Source of the DNA: Xanthomonas phaseoli pv. phaseoli
Lineage (GTDB): Bacteria > Pseudomonadota > Gammaproteobacteria > Xanthomonadales > Xanthomonadaceae
Direction: 5' to 3'
DNA length: 64,000 bases
Assembly: GCA_022749655.1 (NCBI GenBank)
Contig: CP094243.1
Coordinates: 1,922,001 to 1,986,000, forward strand
Shown: positions 11,310-20,057 of the stretch, in pieces
How positions within the stretch are numbered: position 1 is the first letter of the stretch
How the letters are laid out: every line of letters starts with the position of its first letter
Position numbers and translations under genes: made by a program
The notes under the pieces: generated by a model
What the model was told of the DNA's origin: nothing
Seen by the model: the letters and a program-made list of their open reading frames with translations, nothing else
The model's database searches: none

Positions 11310-11734
11310 GCGGGTTCTCCAGAAACCGTGCGTGGGGCCAGCAATTGCTACGACCAATCGCGTGGGAAAACGCAGTCAGCGGTCGCGTCAGCGGCGGGGG
11401 TGGCGCGGTGTGCACGAGTGTACGCGTGGTCCCTGACGGTAAGGACCACGGCACCTGTCGCGACCGGCAATGGGCTGCATCTGCACGATGCCGAGTTGCG
11501 ATGATTCGGCGCGCCGCGTTGGCTGCGCCTGGGCGTGGCGGGTACGCACTGACGCTTGCGCTGCGTCTGCCGTCACCCACGCCGCCTTGCGCATGCGCTG
11601 TTCTGCAGCGAGCGACCTAAAGCGGCTGCGATTGATCTCGCATGCGCAACGCCCAGCGGCGGGATACGCGCCGCGCGTGCCGATGCCAGGCGCGGCGACC
11701 GTCTTCGGTAGCCGCGCAGGCTTGGCCGGTGCCT
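11310..11734. other. Intergenic region, no gene seen
   Basis: About 425 bp between the PqaA-like gene and the small secreted-protein gene. Open frames on both strands have no recognisable protein character. It presumably carries the promoter for the PqaA-like gene. Confidence 0.35.
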
Positions 11735-12256
11735 TTACTTGATCCGCCGCACCTTGGCCGGGGTGTTGTAACCCTCGATCTGCAGATACCACACGCCGAC
11801 CAGACCCGGCTTGATCTTGACCTTGGGTGCGTCCTTGCGCACGCCGGACAGGCTGGCGGCGTCGGTCTGTTCCCACTCCTGACCGTTGGCCAGCGTGTAG
11901 ACGCGACCCTTTGCAAAGCCCTTGAAGTCGCCCACCATCGTGCTCTCGATCGGCTCCTTGCTGCCGAAGTCGAAGAAGCCGCGGTTCTTGACGATCACTT
12001 CCTGGCGGCCGGCTTCCTTGGCCTGTTCGACCACCACGGCAGCCTCCTTGGCGACCTTGCCCTGCAGCCAATCGTTGAGCGCGGCCAATTCACTGGCATC
12101 GAGCTTGTCCAGGCCGGCGGCCTTGAACTGTTCGGCACTCATCTGCGACTGCAGGTCGCCTTGCACCGCGCGTTGCGCCAGGGCGGGGGCGGCATGCAGC
12201 GCCACGGTCAGGCAAACCAGCAAGGGAATGCGGCGCGCAAGCGACATGGAAGCCAT
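11735..12256 (-). CDS. Conserved secreted hypothetical protein
   Basis: This 173-residue protein has a signal peptide (RIPLLVCLTVALHAAPALA) and no domain I recognise. The mature part is charged, with a helical segment rich in Ala/Glu/Lys (residues about 60-95) and then a basic segment containing NRGFFDFGSKEPIESTMVGDF, which resembles a small beta domain. A second ATG nine bases downstream (12247) is an equally good start. It precedes the PqaA-like gene on the same strand, with over 400 bp between them, so co-transcription is doubtful. It is probably periplasmic or exported; function unknown. Confidence 0.7.
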   Translation of the reverse strand: MASMSLARRIPLLVCLTVALHAAPALAQRAVQGDLQSQMSAEQFKAAGLDKLDASELAALNDWLQGKVAKEAAVVVEQAKEAGRQEVIVKNRGFFDFGSKEPIESTMVGDFKGFAKGRVYTLANGQEWEQTDAASLSGVRKDAPKVKIKPGLVGVWYLQIEGYNTPAKVRRIK

Positions 12257-12309
12257 CCAAAGAAGAAGAGGGGCCTAGTGTAGACGCTGTTGGCGCCGGC
12301 CGACGCGGC

Positions 12310-13428
12310 TTACTCCAGCGTGTCGGCGGTGGATGGTGCCGGGCGTTCTGGGCGGCGGTAGACGAAGGCAGGCGCCGGCGATGCCGACTCCAGCTCGGCG
12401 GTTGCGCGCACCTGCGCATGCATGGGCGAGCGTTCGCAGACCGGGTCCAGCGTGGCGGCATCGCCGCTGAGCGCCAGCGCTTGGCAGCGACAGCCACCCC
12501 AGTCGATCTCGCGCTTGGGGCAGCCCTGGCACACCTCCGGCATCCATGCGGTGCCGCGAAAGCGCACGAATGCCTCGCCGTTGTTCCAGATATCGGCCAG
12601 CGAGCGCTCGCGCAGATTGTCGAAGCGCATGCCCTCGATGGTTTCGGCGGCATGGCAGGGCAGCACGTCGCCGCGCGGGGAAATATTGACGAAGCGCTGG
12701 CCCCAGCCGCCCATGCAGGGTTTGGGCTGGCGCGCGTAGTAATCGGGCGTGACGAAATCGATCGCCAGGCGGTCGCCGAGCTGGCGACGCGCGGTTTCCA
12801 CCGCGTCGATGGTGGCCAGCAGTTGCGCGCGGCTGGGCATCAACGCAGCGCGGTTGCGCAGGCCCCAGCCGTAGTACTGGGTGTGCGCCACTTCGATGCG
12901 CTCGGCCTGCCATTCCAGCGCCAGCGCGATCATGCCGGGCACACGTTCGGCGTTATGGCGGTGCAGTACCGCATTGATCGTCAGCGGCAGGCCGCGGGCG
13001 CGGACCGCGGCGGCGAATTCGCGCTTCTTGGACAAGCTATTGCGGTAGCCGGCGATGCGGTCGGCACCGGCCGCATCGACGTCCTGCACGCTCAACTGCA
13101 CATGTTCCAGCCCGGCCGCCTGCAGTTGGTCCAGCATCGGCTCGCCGCCAGCGACGCCGGAGGTGATCAGGTTGCTGTACAGCCCGAGCCCGCGCGCATG
13201 GGCGACCAGCTCGGGCAGGTCTTTGCGCAGCATCGGTTCGCCGCCGGAAAAATGCGCCTGCAGCACGCCCATGTCGGCGGCCTGCTGCAACAGCGAGCGC
13301 CAGCCTGCGGTGTCCATCTCTTCGCGCAGCGCCGCCAGCGCGATCGGGTTGGAGCAATACGGGCACGCCAACGGGCAGCGGTGGGTCAATTCCAATAACA
13401 CCGACAGCGGTGGCGGCGCGAGGCTCAT
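12310..13428 (-). CDS. pqqE: PQQ biosynthesis radical SAM enzyme PqqE
   Basis: PqqE is the radical S-adenosylmethionine enzyme that, with PqqD, cross-links the Glu and Tyr side chains of the PqqA peptide, the first step of pyrroloquinoline quinone synthesis. The 372-residue protein has the radical SAM cluster motif [13 protein letters not shown] (Cys18, Cys22, Cys25), the SAM-binding FSGGEP, and a C-terminal SPASM region with clustered cysteines (LPCHAAET and [16 protein letters not shown]). It is the last gene of the operon; its ATG overlaps the pqqD stop by 4 bp (13425-13428), implying translational coupling. Confidence 0.97.
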   Translation of the reverse strand: MSLAPPPLSVLLELTHRCPLACPYCSNPIALAALREEMDTAGWRSLLQQAADMGVLQAHFSGGEPMLRKDLPELVAHARGLGLYSNLITSGVAGGEPMLDQLQAAGLEHVQLSVQDVDAAGADRIAGYRNSLSKKREFAAAVRARGLPLTINAVLHRHNAERVPGMIALALEWQAERIEVAHTQYYGWGLRNRAALMPSRAQLLATIDAVETARRQLGDRLAIDFVTPDYYARQPKPCMGGWGQRFVNISPRGDVLPCHAAETIEGMRFDNLRERSLADIWNNGEAFVRFRGTAWMPEVCQGCPKREIDWGGCRCQALALSGDAATLDPVCERSPMHAQVRATAELESASPAPAFVYRRPERPAPSTADTLE

Positions 13429-13703
13429 AGCCGCAGCAGGCGCTTCTGATGCAGGGTATCGGTGAGTTCGATCACGTCCGCTTCGATTTGCGCCGCGTCC
13501 GCATCGAATTGTGCAGCCAGCTCCTGCGCGATCTGCGCCAGCGAACGCGTGCCGTCATAACGTTGCGCGATCACCAAGGCAATGTCGTCCAGTTCGACCA
13601 CGCGTTCGGGTGCCAGCAGCACCCATTGATCACGCGCGCGGTCGTGCTGCAAGCGCACGCCTGCACGCAAGGCTGGCTGGCTGTCGCGGGTAATGCCGCT
13701 CAT
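13425..13703 (-). CDS. pqqD: PQQ biosynthesis protein PqqD (PqqA chaperone)
   Basis: PqqD is a small RiPP recognition element that binds the PqqA peptide and presents it to PqqE. From the ATG at 13703 the protein is 92 residues, the usual size. It contains the family segments [20 protein letters not shown] and [19 protein letters not shown]. The start overlaps the pqqC stop by 4 bp and the end overlaps pqqE, as in other pqq operons. The same frame is open upstream, but that part has no PqqD similarity. Confidence 0.93.
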   Translation of the reverse strand: MSGITRDSQPALRAGVRLQHDRARDQWVLLAPERVVELDDIALVIAQRYDGTRSLAQIAQELAAQFDADAAQIEADVIELTDTLHQKRLLRL

Positions 13704-14452
13704 GCCGCAACCCGGCCGGCGTCGCGGTCCGGCACGAAGGCATCCGGCCAGACGATGCCAGGCGCCACGTAGGCCACGTGCAGTGCATCCAGTTGTGCCC
13801 ACAGCACCGAGCACTTGAAATGCAGCGCGGCCTTGACCAGCGCCTGCTTTTCCACCGTATCGGCATGCTGCCTGACGTAGTCCAGCGCAAAATCCGAATC
13901 GCGGGGCGCCTCGGTCAGGCGATGCTCGAAATAGGCCAGCGCTTCGGACGAGACGAAGTCGTAATGCTTGAGCATGCCGGCCACGCGCTGGCCGATGATG
14001 TTGGGCGCGAACAATTCGGTCAGCGACGAGGCGATTGCTTCGAGCAGGCTCTTTTCGCGCACGAACTGCAGGTACGCCTGCACCGCAAAGCGCGTGCCGG
14101 GCAGCAGCGCGCGTCCGGACTCCACCAGCGTGCGCTCCAGGCCCAGCGCATCGGTCAGGTGCAGCCAGCGCGCGATGCCGCCGTCGCTGGCGCTATTGCC
14201 GTCGTGGTCGAGGATGCGTTGCCGCCAGATCCGCCGCAGCGCCGGATCTTCCATGCGCGCCAGGATCGCCGCGTCCTTCAGCGGAATGCAGCGCTGGTAT
14301 TCGAAGCGATTCAACGCCCAGGCCTGCACCTGGCCTCGGTCGAGCTTGCCGTGGTGCAACAGCGCATGGAACGGATGCTGGTCGTGATACAGGCGCGCGC
14401 CGATGGCACGCAGGTCCGCTTCCAGTTGGTCGGGGCTGAGCAGGGCGGTCAC
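13700..14452 (-). CDS. pqqC: PQQ synthase PqqC
   Basis: PqqC is the cofactor-free oxidase that performs the final ring closure and eight-electron oxidation to PQQ. The 250-residue helical protein starts at a GTG at 14452, which overlaps the true pqqB stop (TGA 14449-14451). Recognisable segments are LYHDQHPFHALLHHGKL, QAWALNRFEYQRCIPLKDA, HDGN, GTRFAVQAYLQFV and KCSVLWAQLDALH. All are in one intact frame. Confidence 0.96.
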   Translation of the reverse strand: MTALLSPDQLEADLRAIGARLYHDQHPFHALLHHGKLDRGQVQAWALNRFEYQRCIPLKDAAILARMEDPALRRIWRQRILDHDGNSASDGGIARWLHLTDALGLERTLVESGRALLPGTRFAVQAYLQFVREKSLLEAIASSLTELFAPNIIGQRVAGMLKHYDFVSSEALAYFEHRLTEAPRDSDFALDYVRQHADTVEKQALVKAALHFKCSVLWAQLDALHVAYVAPGIVWPDAFVPDRDAGRVAA

Positions 14453-15347
14453 AGGGCGATCTCCAGGCCGTCATGTGCAACCTCCCAACCACTGGGCGCG
14501 CGCTGGCGAACTCGGGCGAGAGGCTGTTGAGTACGGGGTTGGTGGTGTTGAGATGGATGAAGATCTTGCGCGCCACGTTCAACGGTGCGAATGCGGCGAA
14601 GGTGCCGTCGGGTCCGTCGATGCTCATGTGGCCCATGCGTTGGCCGGTCTTCTGGCTGATGCCCAGCTGCACCATCTCGTCATCGCGCCACAACGTGCCG
14701 TCGAAGAACACCAGTTCGGCCCCCTGCAGGCGCGCACGCAAGGCGTCGGTCATCGCAGCGCAGCCGGGAATGTAATGCATGCGGTGGCGGCCATCGTCGA
14801 TGGTGAGTCCGAGGGTTTCTTCATCTGATCCAGCCAGGTCGCCGCCGCTGCGCGATTCCATGAACAAGGGCACCTTGCCGGGCACCGAAAACGGCGTGAG
14901 CGCTAATCCGCACAGCGCCAACGGTGTGTCCAGCGCAAAAGGTTGCCGGCTCACGTAGTGCGGATTGACGGCGTCGAAAATCGGATTCTGCGCGAGCAAG
15001 TCCAGCACGCGGCGGCTGGCATGCAACGAAAACCGCTGGCTTTCGCGCATCGAGAGCAGCCCGGCGATGTGGTCGATCTCGCCGCTGGTCAGCAGCACCG
15101 CCTCAATCGGCGAATGGCGCAGCCCTTGCTGCGGCCACAACGCCGGTGTTGCAAGAATCTGTTGGCGGAAATCGGGAGAGGCGTTGATCAGCACCCAGCG
15201 CTCGCCATCGGCGCTGACCGCGATACTGGCCTGGGTACGACGTTGGGCACCGTCTGTCTGCTGCCACGCCCGCAGGCTTGCGGGGGTATGGCAATTCCAC
15301 TGCGGGTGCCCACCGCCGGCCGCCGATCCCAAAACAATGATGCGCAT
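14449..15347 (-). pseudogene. pqqB: PQQ biosynthesis protein PqqB (C-terminal frameshift)
   Basis: PqqB is a metallo-beta-lactamase-fold protein of PQQ synthesis, proposed to hydroxylate the processed PqqA di-amino acid. The N-terminus MRIIVLGSAAGGGHPQWNCHT and the block LTSGEIDHIAGLLSMRE are diagnostic. The frame is correct to about residue 284 (PEFASARP). After that the expected end SGWEVAHDGLEIAL, stopping at 14449, is found in a different frame. One C appears to be missing from a CCC run (14494-14496 on this strand), and the unshifted frame runs on into pqqC. Restored length is about 299 residues. A 1-nt base-calling loss is the simplest explanation, since pqqA, C, D and E are intact. Confidence 0.92.
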
Positions 15348-15429
15348 GGAGAACGGGACCTAATCTGCCGGCAATTGCCGGTCATGCATCAAAAGGAAGG
15401 GCGGCAAGGTAAGCGTGAAACGTGCAGGA

Positions 15430-15510
15430 TCAAAACTCGCCGGACACGTAGCAGTTGATTTCGGCGCCACAATTGACTTCACGAACGAAAGGCTTCTTCC
15501 AGGTCTTCAT
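15430..15510 (-). CDS. pqqA: PQQ precursor peptide PqqA
   Basis: This 26-codon gene encodes the substrate peptide of PQQ synthesis. The translation begins MKTWKKPFVREVNCGAEI and ends NCYVSGEF. The essential Glu (residue 17) and Tyr (residue 21) are spaced E-x-x-x-Y, as the cross-linking by PqqE requires. It is the first gene of the operon, 82 bp upstream of pqqB on the same strand. It is too short for ordinary gene finders but the identification is firm. Confidence 0.95.
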   Translation of the reverse strand: MKTWKKPFVREVNCGAEINCYVSGEF

Positions 15511-15827
15511 ACGGCTACCTCGCAGTTGGGAAAAACGTCGCTGGCTGCTGGATGCAACGCACGACGTGCCCCGAGCATAGGCAGGCGGTCTGGCGCAGTT
15601 GTAAAGGGCACGTAAAAAGGCGCAGAGGTTCCGATTTCCGTTTGCCGCGCCGTGCCGCTTTTCGCGGCAGCCGTTGACGAATCAAGACGTTGCGGGGTGA
15701 ACCTGGCATAAGCACGCGCGTCGTCCTGCGCAGTGGGGGCCCCGGTAAAACGCGTTGTGGAGAAGGTGACGCGCACGTTACCGTAGTCATCAGCTCCCCG
15801 TTGTTGCCCGCCGCCGTGCCCACCGCT

Positions 15828-17985
15828 GTGACCAGTTCCTCATTTGATCGCCTGCAGGCGTTGCTGCAGCGTCCGGCCGTGGCCTCGATCGCACCGGCAG
15901 TACGCGACGCGCTGGCGCGGGCCTGGCAGGACCTGCCGCCCGCACAGACCGATAGCGTGCCGTGGGCATTGCTCGGCGACACCCTGGATGCCTTGGCGCT
16001 GCTGGCCGCCGACGAAGCCACCCTGATTGCAGCGCTGCTGTTCGATTTGCCTGCCTTGCGTGACGCGATCGCGAGCCTGCCGTGGCAGCCGGCGGAGCGA
16101 CGGGTGGCGGTGGAAGGCCTGCTGGACGGCCTGGATGCGGCCGATCAGGTCTGGGCGCTGCACGCCGGACGCGAGGCCGGGCGCAACAGCGAAGGATTGC
16201 GGCGGTTGCTGCTTTCCATCATCCACGACCTGCGCGTGGTGCCGATCTTGCTGGCACGTCAGCTGGCACGCATGCGCGTTGCCGACCGCCTGAGCGAAGA
16301 TGAGCGCCGCGCGCTGGCCCAGCTCACGCGCGACATCCACGCGCCGCTGGCGAACCGGCTGGGCATCTGGCAGGTGAAGTGAGTTGGAAGACCTGGCGTT
16401 CCGGCATCTGGAGCCGGAGACCTATCGCCGCATCGCCCGCGAAGTGGACGAAACCCGCGTGGCGCGCGAGCGCTACCTGGAAGCGGTCAAGCGCACCTTG
16501 TCGGCAGCGCTTGCCCAGCAGGGCCTGCGCGCAGAGGTGAGCGGGCGGCCGAAACACATCTACAGCATCTGGCGAAAGATGCAGAAGAAGCGGCTGTCGT
16601 TCGACCAGTTGTACGACATCCGCGCGGTGCGGGTCATGGTCGAGGACGTGGCGGCGTGTTATGCCGCGTTGGGCGCGGTGCATTCGCTGTGGGCGCCGGT
16701 GCCGAGCGAGTTCGACGATTACATCGCCCGGCCCAAGGCCAACGACTACCGCTCGTTGCATACCGCAGTGGTGGGCCCGGAAGGGCGCACGATCGAAATC
16801 CAGATCCGTACCTTCGAAATGCACGCCCAGGCCGAACTCGGCGTGGCCGCGCACTGGAAATACAAGGAAGGCGGCAAGGGCGGCGAAAAGGCGTTCGACC
16901 GCAAGATTTTGTGGATGCGCCAACTGCTGGAGCAGGTGCAGGAAGGCGAGCATGGCGAACTGGCCGGCGCGCTGGATGCCGAGCTGATCGAAGACCGCGT
17001 GTATGCGCTCACTCCCAAGGGCGAGGTGATCGATCTGCCGCAAGGTGCCACGCCGCTGGATTTTGCGTATCACGTGCACACCATGGTCGGGCATCGCTGC
17101 CGTGGCGCGCGCGTCAACGACCGCATCGTGCCGCTCACCTATCGGCTGCGCAGCGGCGACCGGGTGGAGATCATGACCGCCAAGGAAGCCGATCCGCGCC
17201 GCGATTGGCTGCTGGCCTCCAACGGCTTTCTGGCCAGCGGGCGCTCGCGCGACAAGGTGCGCGCCTGGTTCCACAAGCTGGACCGCGCACGCAACGTGCA
17301 GGCGGGCAAGGACTTGCTCGATCGCGAGCTCAAGCGCCTGGGCCTGCAGCATGCGGATCTGAGCGTGGCCGCGCGCAAGTTCCACGCCGAAAATATAGAT
17401 GAGCTGTATATCCAGGTCGCCCTGGGCGATACCGGTCCGAACCAGGTCAGCCGTGCATTGCTGGAAGCCGAGCGTGCCGCGTCCCAGCCGGCAGTACCGG
17501 CGCCCCCGCGGCCGACCGCGCGGCGCGATGGATTGGGGAAATCCAAATTCACCGTCGAGGGGGTGGGCAATTTGCTGGTGCAGCTGGCGCGTTGCTGCCA
17601 GCCGGTGGCCGGCGAACCGATTGCCGGCTATCTCACCCGCGGTCGCGGCATCACCGTGCACCGCACCGACTGCGCGGCACTGGCGCGCCTGGCCGCCGCC
17701 CACCCGCAGCGGGTGTTGCCAGTGGAGTGGGGCAAGGCCGGCAGCGGCTACGAAGTGGATGTGCAGGTGCGGGCGGTGGACCGCCGCTGGCTGCTCAAGG
17801 ACATCACCAACCTGATCGCCCAGGAAGACGCGCACGTGCTGGAAATCAACAGCGACAACGTGCGCGATACCGGCAGGGCGCAACTGCGGCTGCGCTTGAA
17901 GGTCAGCGACTATGACCAGCTGTCCGGTCTGCTCGGCAAGCTGGATGCGTTGCCCGGGGTGAGCGAGGTGCGGCGGCTGGGCTGA
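15828..17985 (+). pseudogene. relA: (p)ppGpp synthetase RelA (one frameshift)
   Basis: RelA is the ribosome-associated synthetase that makes (p)ppGpp under amino-acid starvation. The N-terminal part, in one frame to 16382, is the degenerate hydrolase-like domain ending NRLGIWQVK. The rest starts at 16384 in another frame: the synthetase domain with the RelA-type EXDD motif (EFDDYIARPKANDYRSLHT), the TGS domain (VYALTPKGEVIDLPQGATPLDFAYH), and a C-terminal ACT domain (VRAVDRRWLLKDITNLI). At 16378-16386 the sequence reads AAGTGAGTT where AAGTGGGAGTT (K-W-E-L) is expected, so two bases appear lost and a TGA results. Restored length is about 719 residues. The start is uncertain: I use a GTG at 15828 and the frame is open further upstream. 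Confidence 0.9.
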
Positions 17986-18056
17986 ATGCTGAAGATCTTG
18001 CCAGCGCCTACCGATCCGAACACAGCACATAAGGGGAGGGCGCCGTGCTTGCCTGA

Positions 18057-18095
18057 CGATTCCCGATTCCCGAATCCCGAATCCCGAATCCCGAA
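18057..18095. repeat. Heptanucleotide tandem repeat (CGATTCC/CGAATCC)
   Basis: Five consecutive 7-bp units, two CGATTCC and then three CGAATCC, followed by CGAA, lie between relA and the next gene. Short repeats of this GAATCCC type are common between Xanthomonas genes and may vary in copy number by slippage. Confidence 0.85.
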
Positions 18096-18183
18096 GAGCC
18101 CACACCGCCTTCGCAACCTCCACCGCTACCATAAGGCGGTGAACGCGTCCCCGTCAGGTCGCGCCAAGGATGGACGCCACCGT

Positions 18184-19698
18184 ATGTCTCCGCTCCCGCG
18201 CTGGGCCAGATCGCCCCGCCTCTGGGCGCCACTGCGCAGCCGTGCGCTTTGGCGCATGGTGTTGGCGCTGTGCGCCTGCCTCCTGCTCACTGTGGTCGTG
18301 CTGCGCAAGCCGCTGGCCGATTGGCTGTGGCCGGACACGCGCATCCAGCAATTGTTGCAGCGGGGCGATGCGGCCCTGGCGCGCGGTCAGCTCAGCGCCG
18401 CCAACGGCAGCGGTGCGCGGGAACTGTTCGCCGCCGCACTTGCACTGGACAGCGACCGTGGCGAAGCCCGGACCGGGCTGGCGCGCACCGGCGCTGCTGC
18501 GGTAGCGCAGGCACGGGCAGCGGTTGCAGCAGGCGATGTCGAAGCAGCGCAGCGTGCGCTGGCGCTGGCAGGCGCCCTGGAGGTGCCGCAGGCGCAGATC
18601 GCCCCGGTCGCGGCGCGGCTGCGCGCGCTGCAGGCGCGTCGGGTCGGGCTGGATGTCTTGCTGGCGCAGGCCGCGCTTGCCCAGCAGCAGGGCCGCCTGG
18701 ACGGCACGCCGGAGAGTGCGTTGCCGCTCTATCAACGCATCCTGACCCTGGCGCCCGACCGCACCGACGCACTGGAAGGCCGCGAAGACGCCTTGACCGA
18801 CCTGTTGGCGCAGGCACGACACGCACTGGCGCGCGACGCGCTCGGCGAGGCGTCGGCGTTGCTGGCCGCGGCCAAGCGGTACGACGCCGGGCATGTCGAC
18901 ATGCCGCTGACCGAAGGCCAGTACCACCGCGTGCTGGAACAGCGGCGCCAGCGGGCGCAGGCCTTGCTGCGACGGGGTCGCCTGGCTCCGGCTGCGCGCG
19001 ATTTCAACGCGGTGCTGGCTGCCGAACCTGGCGATGCAAGTGCCCAGCGGGGCCGCGACCAGGTGGCGGACGAGTACGCCGCACAGGCCGGCCGGCAGGC
19101 GGCGGATTTCCACTTCGACGATGCGTTGCAATCCTTGCGTCAGGCGCAGCTTCTGGTGCCCGGCGCCGCATCGATCGTGCAGGCCGAGCAAGCGATTGCG
19201 CGCGCGCGCGACGCCCAGCGCGGCCCGGACGCGAGCCTGTCGCGGAGCACGCGCGAGCGCCGTCTGCGGGCATTGCTGCAGCGCGTTGCCGATGCCGAAG
19301 CGCAGCAACACTGGATGACGCCGCCCGGCGCCAGCGCCTACGACGCCGTGCGTGCCGCGCAGGCGCTGGCACCGCGCGATCCGCGCGTGCTGCAGGCAGC
19401 GGCGCGCGTGGTACCGGCCAGCCAGCGTTGTTTCGAGGACGAACTGCGCAACAACCGCCTGCGTGCCGCGCGCGGGTGCCTGGATGCCTGGCAGGCGCTG
19501 ACACCCATTGCCGATGCCTTGGCCGGTGCGCGCCGCCGCCTTGCACAACGCTGGGTGGCGGTCGGGAGCGAACGGCTGGGCCAGGAAGACGCAGCCTTCG
19601 CCCGCCGTGCACAGGATGAGGCACATCAGCTGGATCCGGGCTTGCCGGAACTGGCCGAATTCACGCGGCGGGTCAAGGCGGTGGCCGAGCAGCGGTGA
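18184..19698 (+). CDS. Membrane-anchored tetratricopeptide-like hypothetical protein
   Basis: This 504-residue protein starts at the ATG at 18184. A basic N-terminus is followed by one transmembrane segment (MVLALCACLLLTVVVL, about residues 23-38), so the rest is probably periplasmic. That remainder is almost entirely Ala/Leu/Arg-rich helix with repeat blocks of about 34 residues (for example ALARGQLSAANGSGARELFAAALALD and RILTLAPDRTDALEGRED), typical of degenerate TPR units. A Cys pair near the C-terminus (QRCFEDELRNNRLRAARGCLD) could form a disulfide. It is likely a scaffold or envelope-assembly protein; no specific function can be assigned. The open frame extends upstream to 17986, but that part covers the tandem repeat. 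Confidence 0.72.
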   Translation: MSPLPRWARSPRLWAPLRSRALWRMVLALCACLLLTVVVLRKPLADWLWPDTRIQQLLQRGDAALARGQLSAANGSGARELFAAALALDSDRGEARTGLARTGAAAVAQARAAVAAGDVEAAQRALALAGALEVPQAQIAPVAARLRALQARRVGLDVLLAQAALAQQQGRLDGTPESALPLYQRILTLAPDRTDALEGREDALTDLLAQARHALARDALGEASALLAAAKRYDAGHVDMPLTEGQYHRVLEQRRQRAQALLRRGRLAPAARDFNAVLAAEPGDASAQRGRDQVADEYAAQAGRQAADFHFDDALQSLRQAQLLVPGAASIVQAEQAIARARDAQRGPDASLSRSTRERRLRALLQRVADAEAQQHWMTPPGASAYDAVRAAQALAPRDPRVLQAAARVVPASQRCFEDELRNNRLRAARGCLDAWQALTPIADALAGARRRLAQRWVAVGSERLGQEDAAFARRAQDEAHQLDPGLPELAEFTRRVKAVAEQR

Positions 19699-20057
19699 GC
19701 GGTTGCCGGCGATACGGGCAACTTCTGAGCCAGCCGGGCGTGCGCAGTCCCACGGTCTAGGACCTGCGTTGCATCAAATGCAGGCACCGTCTCACGCTCC
19801 AAACCCCCGCGTTTTGCATCAGATGCAACGCGTACTGCAGACGCATGGGAACCATGCGGTGCAGCCCCGCAACAAGCACGCCATGCGCGTTGCCACGCAC
19901 ACTCCCTTCTCCCACCAGGAGAAGATGTCCCGAAGGGGCGGATAAGGCTAAATGCGAAGCCTTCCGGTGCGGCGCAGGCGGATCAATCGCCAATCACGCT
20001 GCGGACTGCGGCGTTTGGCGATGCAGACGATCCAAGCAGTCGTTCCGAAACATCTGC
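19699..20057. other. Intergenic region between convergent genes, with palindromes
   Basis: No gene is seen in these 359 bp. The region holds two near-identical palindromes, TTGCATCAAATGCAG (19769-19783) and TTGCATCAGATGCAA (19814-19828), and a diverged copy of a dispersed hairpin element (19904-19948). Confidence 0.6.
19904..19948 (-). repeat. Diverged copy of dispersed hairpin element
   Basis: The sequence CCCTTCTCCC-ACCA-GGAGAAG followed by TGTCCCGAAGGGGCGGATAAGG resembles the reverse complement of the elements at 57490-57536 and 60120-60166. The hairpin CTTCTCC/GGAGAAG is kept and the loop is changed. Confidence 0.7.

Noticed and set aside
16370..16400. Programmed ribosomal frameshift in relA
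   Set aside because: No slippery heptamer or downstream structure is seen, and RelA is not known to use frameshifting; a two-base loss explains the site.
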